Position numbers and translations under genes: made by a program. Positions 25,682-34,665 of a stretch of 64,000 nt of DNA are shown one piece after another; the first letter of the stretch is position 1, and each line of letters begins with the position of its first letter. The stretch comes from Pseudomonadota bacterium. Lineage in GTDB: Bacteria > Myxococcota_A > Polyangia > Polyangiales > Polyangiaceae. The stretch lies in NCBI GenBank assembly GCA_023402175.1, contig JAEXCN010000143.1, positions 1 to 64,000 of the forward strand, read 5' to 3'. The notes under the pieces are model-generated. The model did no database searches. It worked only from the letters and a program-made list of their open reading frames with translations, and was not told the origin of the DNA.

Positions 25682-25877
25682 CGTCCCTCATGTCTTATCC
25701 CACGCGGTCGCGGGTGTCGCGTCGGACGCTGGCTTGTTCGCGGTTCCGGATCCGTACGCCCTGGACTGGACGCACGACGACGACGCCTGGGAAGAGAACA
25801 TCGCCCCGCGGCGAGATCCTGCGGTACGCTGACAGCCCGCCCATCGCCCGCGCGGCTGGGCGCGCCCGGTAGCCTCG

Positions 25878-26255
25878 ATGCAAAAGCTCGTCCTTGCTGG
25901 CGCTCTCTTCGCGATGCTCTTCGCCGTCGGATGCAAACATTCCGGCTCGCAGAAGCTCGAGGGACGCTGGAAAGGGCAGAAGGCCGAAGGCGTCCCGGAC
26001 ACGGTGCAGGTCTCGGCGAACTCGTTCGCGACGGCGACCGAGATCGTCGCGCAGGGCAATCAGATCGCCATCCAGACTCCCGGCGGACGGAACCCGGCCG
26101 CGACGTATACCGTCGACAAGGAAGACGCGACGACGCTGGTGATCCACACCGACCGCGACGGAAGCACCGAGACGTTCACCTTCAACGAGAAGGCGGACAC
26201 GATGGTGTGGAAGATCGACGACAGGCGATCGATCACGTTCAAGAAGGTCCAGTAG
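25878..26255 (+). CDS. Small lipoprotein, lipocalin-like beta protein
   Basis: The 125-residue protein has a signal 'MQKLVLAGALFAMLFAVGC' with lipobox AVGC at about 16-19. The mature part is a single beta-rich domain starting 'LEGRWKGQKAEGVPD'. A 'G.W' element near the N-terminus and a C-terminal 'SITFKKV' strand resemble small lipocalin-like or META-like domains. No ligand can be predicted. It is transcribed towards cassette 3, with 118 bases between their stop codons. Confidence 0.75.
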   Translation: MQKLVLAGALFAMLFAVGCKHSGSQKLEGRWKGQKAEGVPDTVQVSANSFATATEIVAQGNQIAIQTPGGRNPAATYTVDKEDATTLVIHTDRDGSTETFTFNEKADTMVWKIDDRRSITFKKVQ

Positions 26256-26373
26256 CCGCGGGCCGATCGCGCCGCCGAGCACGTCGCGTGGGCATGCGCG
26301 GTTCGAAGAGGGGCGCTCGGAAGCTCTGATCCTGATCTGGCCCGGAATTTACGCAGTCGCTCGAATTCGACGC

Positions 26374-28167
26374 TCAGTGGACCGGCACGAGAGGGCTCTC
26401 GACGAGCTTTCGAACGGCCATCCCGCCGGGATATGCGTAGCTGGCGTAGGCAGCCCATCCCCACACTGTGGCTGTGAATGGTCCCTCGCTCTTCATGCGC
26501 TGGAGGCCATTTTGGCAGGTCCCCACCACGGGTCCAGCTCTGTCTTTGCGCGCGAGATCGACCCTCGTGAACTCGTACTCACCTCGTCGCCCGATGGGCT
26601 TCCAATCCGAGAGATTGCCCGCGCACTCGAGCCAAACATCCTTGAAGCCCTGACCGGACTTCACGCGGACGAGGACGAGTGACGTATCGTCATACGTCGG
26701 GTCCGCGTAAAAGCTGTAGGAGCTCAGGTACTGCCTCGTCGGTACGACGTTCACGAACTCTGGATCTCCACGATCTGCCATCGGCTTCGCGATCCCCCCT
26801 CCCATCGCCCCCATCGCCCCCGTCATGTAAGCGGCGACGTAGATCGGATGCTCGGCATCCTGCGTTCGAACGACGAACGCGTCGCCGGTCCCCGCGTAGA
26901 ACAACGCGCTCTCCCGCGCGTTCATCGACGTGGGCGCTCCGGGAGGGATCGCAGGATCGTAGTCGAGGATGGTGCCGTCACGCGCAGCGACGATCCGATA
27001 CGGCATGGGCTCGTGCTCATTTCCTAGACGCGGTCGATAGCCGACGCCGACATACTCGGAACCCCATTGTTCGAACGGAGGAATTTGTTGGCCCAGCGCA
27101 TCGCAGGCTCCCCCTTCCGTAGGGACGTTGGCGCAAGCGTGGCCGCCGAACATCGCGGTCGGCTTGCTGGACGTGACGACACTCCCGGTAAGCTCCTCGG
27201 CCTGATTGAGCTGGAGAAACTGGCCCCTGTCGAGTCGATATTGGATTGGTCGCCCTGCCCCACCGCCCTTGACACCAACGCCGTCCTGGATGTCTCGCGT
27301 CGGAACGATCGTCACTTCGGTGTCGTCCTCGGAGGCGACGATCTGTGCACCAGGCACACCGAAATTCGATATATCGCCCCAGCCGTTGACGATGACGTTC
27401 TCCTTCGACCACGACGAAACCGGCAACAGGAGCATCGCCGTGGGAACATAGCTCGCGGCACCACCAAACGGGTAGATAGTGGCGAGAGAGATCGGCGCAC
27501 TCGCCTGCAGTCGAAACGACGACCCGCGGAGAGTCCCGCTCGCCGCTTTGTCGAGGAGCACCGGGGGCACGACGCCTCGTGGGCAATGCACCATGTTAAT
27601 CGAAAACGGAAGGGACTCAGCCCCGTCCGAGAGGAACAGAACCACGCTCTCGCCGGGCTGAACTGGCCCGGAGTGCGGGATCAAATCTGCACTTCCGGGG
27701 TTCGTCCGGAACGTCGCTCGCGACAGATCGAGCGACTTTCCTTCGAGCTCGACCGAGAACTCGACCGGCTCTCGCGATGTGTTGACCAGGTACGACGCAA
27801 AGCAAACCGGCGGAGTTATCTTACTGTAGGCAGTCGCCTGAAAATAGAACTCGCAACCGTTCGAGGTGCGATCCGCCGCTGCGGCCGCGCATGGGGACAT
27901 GCAAGCCCCAGCACCGCACGCGAGGCCAGGCGGACATGCCTCGACGACGCTGCCCGTGCAAGAATCAATCACTGACCAACCGTCGAGCGAGCATTGAAGC
28001 CGACAATCGGGGCCATCACCCGCTGCCGCGTCCCTATCGACATGGAAATCCGACGGCCCGGTCTCGAGCACGATTCTGTCACTCGCGCACGCGCCAATGC
28101 ATGCCGCCGCTAGGACGGCCGCCGCGATGGCGAGGACCAGACGATTCGACAGGTGCATACGGTTCAT
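26374..28167 (-). CDS. IgGFc-binding-type lipoprotein, last gene of cassette 3
   Basis: The 597-residue protein has a signal ending IGAC, a Cys-rich segment (CRLQCSLDGW, CGAGACMSPC) at about 55-100 and the IgGFc-type module. Shared landmarks are 'KPTAMFGGHACANVP', 'QDAEHPIYVAAYM', 'GDPEFVNVVPTRQYLSSYSF' and 'ATVWGWAAYASYAYPGGMAV'. It is a paralogue of 3361 and 15369. Its ATG overlaps the RCC1 gene stop (ATGA). It closes the cassette, as in cassette 1. A surface-binding role is inferred. Confidence 0.88.
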   Translation of the reverse strand: MNRMHLSNRLVLAIAAAVLAAACIGACASDRIVLETGPSDFHVDRDAAAGDGPDCRLQCSLDGWSVIDSCTGSVVEACPPGLACGAGACMSPCAAAAADRTSNGCEFYFQATAYSKITPPVCFASYLVNTSREPVEFSVELEGKSLDLSRATFRTNPGSADLIPHSGPVQPGESVVLFLSDGAESLPFSINMVHCPRGVVPPVLLDKAASGTLRGSSFRLQASAPISLATIYPFGGAASYVPTAMLLLPVSSWSKENVIVNGWGDISNFGVPGAQIVASEDDTEVTIVPTRDIQDGVGVKGGGAGRPIQYRLDRGQFLQLNQAEELTGSVVTSSKPTAMFGGHACANVPTEGGACDALGQQIPPFEQWGSEYVGVGYRPRLGNEHEPMPYRIVAARDGTILDYDPAIPPGAPTSMNARESALFYAGTGDAFVVRTQDAEHPIYVAAYMTGAMGAMGGGIAKPMADRGDPEFVNVVPTRQYLSSYSFYADPTYDDTSLVLVRVKSGQGFKDVWLECAGNLSDWKPIGRRGEYEFTRVDLARKDRAGPVVGTCQNGLQRMKSEGPFTATVWGWAAYASYAYPGGMAVRKLVESPLVPVH

Positions 28168-29525
28168 GGGAGGATCACTTCCTGCGGCACGAGGCTCGGC
28201 TGACGAATCTTTCCGTTACCGAGTTGTCCGTAAACGTTCGTTCCCCAGCAGTACACTTTGCCGTTGGTCAGGAGCGCGCACGTCGAGTCGGGGAATGCTC
28301 TCACTTCGACTGCGCTCTCGGGCAGCCCGGTGACCTTCACGGCCTCATAGGCATGGTTCTTTGTGCCGTCTCCGGCCTGACCTCCTGCGTTGTATCCCCA
28401 GCAATACACAGCCCCCGATGCTCCAACCGCGCACCACCGCTGCGGCCGCCCGAGCGGATCGCCAAACGGATTGAAGTCGATGCTCTGGGCCGTCGCGATT
28501 TGTACGATGGGCTCGGGGGTCGCCACCGACTGCGGAACGAGTCGAACGAATGGCGGAGATAGCGATACGTTTGCCATCCCCCAGCAGTAGCCGATGCCGC
28601 CCGCGGTGGCGCATGCGCTGTCATTCGCGAGATCAATCGAGGAAATGCCCGCCAGTGGGATCGGCATCGGGTTCGTATCTGGGCTGAGCGAGGAGATACG
28701 TCCGAGCGCCGGGCTCGCCCCCCAGCTCAACGTGACACCATCCTCACGGACGGCGAAGGCCGCCGCACCCACGCGGAGCTCGCGGATCGGCACGCCGGAA
28801 CCGACAGCTACGCGCTGCGGAGCGAGCAAGGTCCCAGGCGTCCGCGGAGTTGCCGCGACCACCCCGTTCTGGTTGTCCCCCCAGCAGAGGACATCATCCT
28901 CGACCAAGGCGCATCCGACAATGGGGCCGACCGTGATGCTCCGCACAGCGGGCAGCGCGAGCTTCAGAGGTACATTCGATATGTACGTCCAAACTGGCCC
29001 CTCCGGTCCCTCCGCCGGGAAGCCTCCCAACCCCCAACACCAGACGCCGCCGCTCTTGTCGATCACACAAGAGGGATACAGTCGCGCGACGTCCGACAGA
29101 CCGACGACTCGCTCCGCTGTCGCGCTCTCCGAGGGCTCATAAGAACCACGACCGAGCGCGCCACTGGCGTTCGTACCCCAGCACGCCACCGTACCGTCGT
29201 CGAGCAGCGCGCAATACGCTTCTCCCCCGGAGCTCGCCCGCTCGAGCGAGACAGCACACGGAGCGGAGGTGCAGACGACGGAGCGTGGACCTCCATCGAA
29301 CGGTGCTGCATCGGGCCGCGACCAGCCATCGGGGATCGACGAAACGTCGACGCTCGAGCCATCCAGCGTGGCGGCGGCCCCGTCCGCGCCGCCGTCGTCC
29401 GCCCCGCCGTTGCGACCGTCATCGTCGCTCGCGCAGCTCGCGACGGCACCCCCGAGCGCCAAGGTCGGTGTGAGGACCCAGGCAAGGGATGAACGCCGTT
29501 CAAGGAGTCGTCTTATGAAGCGCAT
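28164..29525 (-). CDS. RCC1-repeat lipoprotein, cassette 3
   Basis: About 453 residues from ATG 29525; a GTG at 29534 is an alternative. Either start overlaps the end of the propeller gene by roughly 25-35 bases. The signal has lipobox VASC near residue 31, followed by an Asp/Gly/Ala spacer. Seven propeller units are visible by their cores: 'VACWGTNASGALG', 'VWCWGLGGFPAEG', 'VLCWGDNQNGVV', 'TLSWGASPALG', 'GYCWGMANVS', 'VYCWGYNAGGQAG' and 'VYCWGTNVYGQLG'. It is the same type and in the same position as 2063 and 17171. Function unknown. Confidence 0.88.
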   Translation of the reverse strand: MRFIRRLLERRSSLAWVLTPTLALGGAVASCASDDDGRNGGADDGGADGAAATLDGSSVDVSSIPDGWSRPDAAPFDGGPRSVVCTSAPCAVSLERASSGGEAYCALLDDGTVACWGTNASGALGRGSYEPSESATAERVVGLSDVARLYPSCVIDKSGGVWCWGLGGFPAEGPEGPVWTYISNVPLKLALPAVRSITVGPIVGCALVEDDVLCWGDNQNGVVAATPRTPGTLLAPQRVAVGSGVPIRELRVGAAAFAVREDGVTLSWGASPALGRISSLSPDTNPMPIPLAGISSIDLANDSACATAGGIGYCWGMANVSLSPPFVRLVPQSVATPEPIVQIATAQSIDFNPFGDPLGRPQRWCAVGASGAVYCWGYNAGGQAGDGTKNHAYEAVKVTGLPESAVEVRAFPDSTCALLTNGKVYCWGTNVYGQLGNGKIRQPSLVPQEVILP

Positions 29526-30789
29526 TGCGAACACCGATCGCCCATAGGTTGGTCTTGGACGTACCCGTTACTTGCCATATCGCCTGCGTTATCGGCATAC
29601 CGTTCGGCCAGATCGTGGATAGCCCGAACGCACCACCATCCCAGACGTCCCTGCCGCGAACGACGCGTCCAGTACCGCCGAGCCACAGATCGCCGTCGAC
29701 GGCCGCAAGTGAATTCAAAGCGCCAGGGGAAACGGTCGTCGGGACGGCGGCTATGGCCGTGGAATACGACTCGCCTTGAGCTTTGATCCGTACGACATCG
29801 CGACGTCCTTTGAGGGCGACGAGATCGCCAGGCCCGAGCGCGTGGATATCGGTGAGGCCCCCCTCGGCTCCTCCTATCAGTTGAGCTCCGGGGCGTGCCG
29901 TGCACCGATTTCGTTCTGCAGTGGAGCCGTCCGCGATTCTTCCATAGACGTTCGCGGTCTTGCGGACCAGCAGCGCACAAGCTCCGTAGCCGGAGCGGAC
30001 ACGCGCACCGGCGAACCAAGTGTCATCTGCGCTCGTTCCGGCGGCGCCGAAGAAGAAGAACTTCTCCGTTCCAAAATCGGGATCCGCCGCAGCGTATTCC
30101 GCGATCCATTTCGGCGGTGCGCCATCGACGCTCGTCCGGCGATAGATCGTGTCGTTGAACCACGCGTAGACGTCATCACGGCTCGTTCCCCAGACTCCAA
30201 TCGAGGGCCCGCTCGAGTTGCCAGTGTTGCTGTCGCCGATCGAATCGCGCGCCCAAGACCACGTCCCCTGCGCGGTCCGCGTTCCGTGATAAATGTACCC
30301 AGGGTTAGACGCGTAACTACGTCCCCTAGAGACACCGTAGTAGACCTCATTCTCGTTCGGCATCCAGATCTTGCCTACGAATTGTTCGATTGCAGAGATA
30401 CCCAGATCGTTCTGAGTCCCATCGTCGATGTATCGCCAGAGGGCCTCCGCATCGAGCCACTCCAGGACCTTGATCCCGAGCGTCGGGCTCTCCGCAACGG
30501 CGACGGCGCGGCTCGGAAAGACCGAGATGTCCTTCATCACCAGCTCTACGTCCGGCAGGACGGTCGTGCACCAACCCGCTGCGCTGCACGGAGACGCCTC
30601 GACCGAGCCGTCTGGATGGTTACCGGGATCCGCGTCCGGAACGGGTGCTTCACCGTCCAAGACAGACGTCGTGTTCTCGTCCGGACGGACGGGCACGGAC
30701 GGCTCTTCGTCCCCCGAAGCCAAACATGCCATCGGCACGATCGCCGCGAGCATCACCGCTCCGCACACCATGACGCGCGCGCTCCTCAT
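29500..30789 (-). CDS. Divergent seven-repeat beta-propeller lipoprotein, cassette 3
   Basis: The 429-residue protein starts at the ATG overlapping the upstream stop (ATGA); the longer frame to 31089 is a shadow. The signal ends PMAC. Seven degenerate propeller units can be traced, such as 'KIWMPNENEVYYGVSRG', 'GVWGTSRDDVYAWFND', 'GTSADDTWFAGARV' and 'AIWQVTGTSKTNLWAIGV'. The repeats are more diverged than in the neighbouring propeller gene and include longer insertions. In cassette 1 the equivalent gene is at 798, which shares an 'AGxCxxA' type start after the spacer (SAAGWCTTVLP versus TAGGFCFQAVP). Confidence 0.83.
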   Translation of the reverse strand: MRSARVMVCGAVMLAAIVPMACLASGDEEPSVPVRPDENTTSVLDGEAPVPDADPGNHPDGSVEASPCSAAGWCTTVLPDVELVMKDISVFPSRAVAVAESPTLGIKVLEWLDAEALWRYIDDGTQNDLGISAIEQFVGKIWMPNENEVYYGVSRGRSYASNPGYIYHGTRTAQGTWSWARDSIGDSNTGNSSGPSIGVWGTSRDDVYAWFNDTIYRRTSVDGAPPKWIAEYAAADPDFGTEKFFFFGAAGTSADDTWFAGARVRSGYGACALLVRKTANVYGRIADGSTAERNRCTARPGAQLIGGAEGGLTDIHALGPGDLVALKGRRDVVRIKAQGESYSTAIAAVPTTVSPGALNSLAAVDGDLWLGGTGRVVRGRDVWDGGAFGLSTIWPNGMPITQAIWQVTGTSKTNLWAIGVRNALHKTTP

Positions 30790-32006
30790 GGTCGTCCTCC
30801 GAGCGAAAGCAGCACTCCGTGACCACCAATCCAAACATGACCTGACTCGGCGACCCAAACCGTCGTCAATTGAGGACGGAGTTGGCCGAGCCCAGCGATC
30901 TTCACGCGCGACCAACTCGTGCCGTCGAAATGAAGAACGACGCTGTCGTCTCCGACGGCCCAGACATCCGTGTTGGAGCTGCCCCAGATCGCGTTGAGGT
31001 TCACGGCCGTCGGAACATCCGGCACGATGTCCCAGAGCAGGGGATCCCCCGTATAGCGACGAATCGTTCCGGCCGCGCCGACGGACCATGCCTCCGTCGC
31101 CGAAGCAGCCCAGACTCCCTTGAGCGCGTTCAGCGTCTGGCTATTGTAGGTGGTGGCGCTCGGCGCAGCGCCCTGCGCCTCCGAGATGCGTAAGGTCACT
31201 CCCGACAGCCCCACCGCCCAGAGGTCGTTCGCCGACCAGCCGTGGATGCTAGACACCTTCGCATCCGCTGCCGGGTCCGTGCATGAAGGCCAGACGCAGC
31301 TAGCCTTCGAAATGCCACTTTCGCCCTCGAAAGGCTCGGCTGCCCGTTGACGGAGACGCCAAAGTCCGCCGACCCCAAACGAGCCGTACAACGTATTCGC
31401 CTGCGCACCACACCACAGCCACTCGGCGCCTCGAGCGGCCCACACGGTCGAGAAAACATCGCCGTTGGAGTTCGGCTCCTCGCCAGTAGCGTAGGATGGG
31501 TTGTAGCGAGCCCACGCGCCGTCGACGGTCGCCACGCCCCCGTCCGGAACGTCGACTCCACGCGCGTAGAGGCGATCGAACCCCGCTAGCGAGATCTCCG
31601 ACGACTCGCGGAGCCAGAGCGCCTTCATCGTCTCTTGAATGCCGAGGTTCACGCGGGTCCACGAGGTTCCGTCGAAACGCGCCAGGGCTCCACCCGAGCC
31701 CGTCGCCCACACGTCGGTGCGTGAACGACCGCGAATGGCGCTGATGGTCGTTCGGTAGTCGAGACCAGCACCGGATGGCGCAGGGTCGAACAAGCCGCTC
31801 GAGCAGAGCACGTCCAGGGAGCATGCCTCCGGGAAATACTCACAGTCGTCACATGAGCTCGAGTCGGCATCGGCCCCACCGTCTGCCGGCATCGCATCCG
31901 GCGCTTCGAGCGGATGCGGAGCAGGATCGGCTTGGTCGCCGATGGGCTCCGTCGCCGCGCACGCCGTGACGATGCCTGAGAAGTAAACCAGCCAGCGCGT
32001 CTTCAT
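30786..32006 (-). CDS. Seven-repeat VWAVG beta-propeller lipoprotein, cassette 3
   Basis: The 406-residue protein starts at ATG 32006, overlapping the stop of the Cys-rich gene (ATGA). The signal 'MKTRWLVYFSGIVTAC' gives lipobox VTAC. A spacer with Asp and Cys residues (SSSCDDCEYFPEACS) precedes seven repeats, including 'AIRGRSRTDVWATGSGGAL', 'HGWSANDLWAVGLSGVTL' and 'AIWGSSNTDVWAVGDDSVVL'. It corresponds to the partial gene at the left edge of the window and to 18592. The stop overlaps the following propeller gene. Confidence 0.87.
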   Translation of the reverse strand: MKTRWLVYFSGIVTACAATEPIGDQADPAPHPLEAPDAMPADGGADADSSSCDDCEYFPEACSLDVLCSSGLFDPAPSGAGLDYRTTISAIRGRSRTDVWATGSGGALARFDGTSWTRVNLGIQETMKALWLRESSEISLAGFDRLYARGVDVPDGGVATVDGAWARYNPSYATGEEPNSNGDVFSTVWAARGAEWLWCGAQANTLYGSFGVGGLWRLRQRAAEPFEGESGISKASCVWPSCTDPAADAKVSSIHGWSANDLWAVGLSGVTLRISEAQGAAPSATTYNSQTLNALKGVWAASATEAWSVGAAGTIRRYTGDPLLWDIVPDVPTAVNLNAIWGSSNTDVWAVGDDSVVLHFDGTSWSRVKIAGLGQLRPQLTTVWVAESGHVWIGGHGVLLSLGGRP

Positions 32007-33250
32007 TTCGGTACTCCGCCAGCGTCGGCGATATCGTCGCAAGGCTCGACGACACACCGGCCACCGACGCACGCCTGCCCCGCGACGGCGTCGCAGATGA
32101 TTCCGCAATCACCACAATTCATGGGATCGCTATACGTATTCGTCTCGCAACCATCCAACGTGTTCCCGTTGCAATCGGCGTGACCCTCGGCACACTGCTC
32201 GACGCAAACGCCGTATCTACAAGCACCCAAAGCATATTGCTCCCAGGCGGAGCCAACCACTGCGGTACAATCAAAGCCGCATCTACCGCAATTTTGATCG
32301 TCGGCCGTAAGATCGCGACACCTGCCAGCGCAGATGCCACCTGTACATTCTCCGCAGAACGTCTGACCTTGCGGACACAAACACTCTGGCATCAGAGTAT
32401 CGACATTGATTCCACACGTCTGTCCCGGCCCGCACGAATTACCGCACGAACCGCAGTTCTCGGGCGAGAGTGTATTCGTCTCGCACCCGTTCTCGATGTT
32501 TCCATCGCAGTTGGCCCAGGACGAATCGCACTTCGCTTGGCTACACGCGCCGTCCTTACATCCGATGTGCATATTCGGATGTGGCGGACCACCATCGACC
32601 AGCCGAGGGCAGGCGTTACCGCACGCTCCACAGTTCTGGTCGTCCGTCCAGGGGTTCACGCACTTGCTACGACAAATGATATCGTCGCCGCGGCAGCCGC
32701 AGCCCATGTCGCCGGCGGCGACCCCCCGCTTTATGCACGGCTTCGCCGGGTCCGTGCATTTGGCGCCGCAGGCGCCACAGTTGTCGTTGCTCTTCGCGTC
32801 ATCCTCGCATCCGTTGTCGGGGACTCCGTCGCAGTCGAACGCGCCGCGCTGACACTGCAAGAGGCAGCGCCCCTCGACGCACTCGAAGAGCTCCCTGTCC
32901 GTGGCAGGTGGACATTTCACTCCGCACGCGCCGCAGTTGTCCCGATCCGTCTGCAGATCGATGTCACAGGCGAAGCGTGAACCGGGACAGGTCGTACGGC
33001 CTACTGGGCAGCGGTTCGAGGCGCAGTAGTTGACGAGCGTCCGCTCGCTCGGCGTGGTCGCGTCTTCGGTCGAAGCAAATCCTTGCCCGCCGTCGACCAG
33101 ATAGGTGCCAAGCACGATGGGAGGCCCCTTGTCCGAGCACGAAGCGATCGACACGAGCGCGGTCGTGACGAAGGACGCCACGATGCAGGCGCGCAGCGTT
33201 CGAACGCGTCCTCCACCGGAGGGATGACGATGATGTCGGTGTTCAGTCAT
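32003..33250 (-). CDS. Cysteine-rich NCGxCGxxC-repeat lipoprotein, cassette 3
   Basis: The 415-residue protein starts at ATG 33250; the frame extends upstream to 33661 only as a shadow. A basic N-terminus (MTEHRHHRHPSGG) precedes a hydrophobic segment and lipobox IASC. Six repeats of the NCGxCGxxC type follow: 'DNCGACGVKC', 'DNCGACGAKC', 'QNCGACGNAC', 'ENCGSCGNSC', 'QNCGRCGFDC' and 'MNCGDCGIIC'. Between them lie 'CDGxxxNGCE' segments of the same form as in the paralogue at 19797. It lies 28 bases downstream of the anti-sigma gene and overlaps the next gene. Confidence 0.86.
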   Translation of the reverse strand: MTEHRHHRHPSGGGRVRTLRACIVASFVTTALVSIASCSDKGPPIVLGTYLVDGGQGFASTEDATTPSERTLVNYCASNRCPVGRTTCPGSRFACDIDLQTDRDNCGACGVKCPPATDRELFECVEGRCLLQCQRGAFDCDGVPDNGCEDDAKSNDNCGACGAKCTDPAKPCIKRGVAAGDMGCGCRGDDIICRSKCVNPWTDDQNCGACGNACPRLVDGGPPHPNMHIGCKDGACSQAKCDSSWANCDGNIENGCETNTLSPENCGSCGNSCGPGQTCGINVDTLMPECLCPQGQTFCGECTGGICAGRCRDLTADDQNCGRCGFDCTAVVGSAWEQYALGACRYGVCVEQCAEGHADCNGNTLDGCETNTYSDPMNCGDCGIICDAVAGQACVGGRCVVEPCDDIADAGGVPK

Positions 33251-33278
33251 GGAAGTCTCGTGCGCGTCTGTCGCGCGG

Positions 33279-33989
33279 TCACGGTCCGGAAGCGGTGCGG
33301 TCGAGCAGCGAACCCACGCGCTGCGTGTACGGGCTCTTGGCGTTCGACGAGAGGAAGTCCTTTGCCAAGGCATGTGCCTTTTCGCGTTCACCCGAGGCCG
33401 CGAGCGCCTCGATGCGAATGACGGCGATCTCTTGGGCGAAGAGTCCAGACGGGAAGCGTCGTTGGTAGTTCTCCACGGCCTCCAGGCACGACGCGAGGTC
33501 ACGCGCGCGGAAGGTCGAGCGCGCTGTCGATACGAGCGCGAGCTCGTCGCCGAACGTCGTGCGGCGCTCGTTGGCGACGCTGGCAGACGGGGAGGTATTC
33601 GCTCTCGCGCGCGCCGGAGGGGGCGTGTTGCTCGGTGGCACCGCATCCGACGGTGCAGCAAGGTCGTTCACGGAAACGGTCCTGAGCGACGCGCTCGGGG
33701 CGGTCTCGTGTGAGGCGGTCGCGTCCGGAGAGACGACCTCGTCCTTCGGAGGCGTCGGCGGAGCCTCGACGCGGGGCCCGCCGAAATGCAGCGACATCGC
33801 GGCCACGACGGATGCGCCGATGAGGAGGCGTGGCGCTGCCCAGCGCCAGCCGATCCGGCGCCGTGCGGTGGCGAGCGACATGACCTTCTCGATTTGACCG
33901 GGTGAGGGAGCTTCGGTGTTCGTCGCCGCGACGAGGCGCGCGAACCCGCGGTCTTCGTCCATGAGGCGCTTCGGTTCGTCGTGCATCAC
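33279..33989 (-). CDS. Putative membrane-anchored anti-sigma factor, cassette 3
   Basis: The 236-residue protein starts at GTG 33989, which overlaps the sigma stop as GTGA; an ATG follows immediately. It has about 45 cytoplasmic residues, one membrane segment ('PRLLIGASVVAAMSLHFGG'), a Pro/Ser/Ala linker and a helical C-terminal domain ('CLEAVENYQRRFPSG...SPYTQRVGSLL'). That domain matches the protein at 20970. No zinc-binding HxxxCxxC motif is present. The identity as an anti-sigma factor is inferred from coupling to an ECF sigma gene in both cassettes, not from a recognised domain. Confidence 0.7.
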   Translation of the reverse strand: MMHDEPKRLMDEDRGFARLVAATNTEAPSPGQIEKVMSLATARRRIGWRWAAPRLLIGASVVAAMSLHFGGPRVEAPPTPPKDEVVSPDATASHETAPSASLRTVSVNDLAAPSDAVPPSNTPPPARARANTSPSASVANERRTTFGDELALVSTARSTFRARDLASCLEAVENYQRRFPSGLFAQEIAVIRIEALAASGEREKAHALAKDFLSSNAKSPYTQRVGSLLDRTASGP

Positions 33990-34609
33990 GTGCTCTCCCC
34001 TCGCCTCGTCCGCATCCGATGGCGTTCGAGGCGTCCTCGAAAGTCGTCCCGCGCGCGCCTGAGACGAGACGCAATGGTTCCAAGAGGCACGTCCAAGGTG
34101 TCGGCGATCTCTTGCATCGTCATTCGTTCGATCTCGAACATGACGAAGACGACCCGATGCGCCTCGTCGAGCTCGGACATCAGTCGGTAGAGGAGGGCAC
34201 GTGCCCTCTCGTCATCGAGGCGCTCTTCCGGTGTCGTGTCACCTTCGTCCGCCCCATTGTCGTCGCCGAGTTGCCCCGTCGGCACCTCGCGTCTCCTCTT
34301 TCGCTTCAAGTGAGTCGCGATTCGGAATGCCGCCCCGAAGAGGAAGGCGCGCTCGCGCCCTGGGTGGATTTCGTCGAGGCGACGGCGCGCGACCAAGAAG
34401 AGCTCCTGCGTCGCGTCGTCGGCGGTGTCCCTATCGAAGCCGAGCCGCCGCAGGAATTTCCACACACCGTCGAAGTGCGCGCGCACGATCTCGTGAAGAC
34501 ATTCGGTGCGCTCGTCCTCGGTCACTGGCGAACGATCCAACGGAGAGCCGCAGCGTTCCCTCGGATCGCCGACTGGAACAGCCGTCGACGAGACAGACGG
34601 GGTGAGCAC
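33986..34609 (-). CDS. ECF-type RNA polymerase sigma factor, cassette 3
   Basis: The 207-residue protein starts at GTG 34609. Region 2 lies at about 40-105 ('IVRAHFDGVWKFLRRLG', 'TADDATQELFLVA') and region 4 at about 140-195 ('RLMSELDEAHRVVFVMFEIE', 'TMQEIADTLDVPLGTIASRL'). It is related to the cassette 2 sigma factor but clearly diverged. It is encoded 56 bases downstream of the envelope-protein gene and overlaps the anti-sigma gene. It probably activates the cassette promoter. Confidence 0.92.
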   Translation of the reverse strand: MLTPSVSSTAVPVGDPRERCGSPLDRSPVTEDERTECLHEIVRAHFDGVWKFLRRLGFDRDTADDATQELFLVARRRLDEIHPGRERAFLFGAAFRIATHLKRKRRREVPTGQLGDDNGADEGDTTPEERLDDERARALLYRLMSELDEAHRVVFVMFEIERMTMQEIADTLDVPLGTIASRLRRARDDFRGRLERHRMRTRRGEST

Positions 34610-34665
34610 GCCGGGTAGTGACGACAGTCACCGGTTCTGATCCATTTTTCTTTCCGGGGCAGGCC

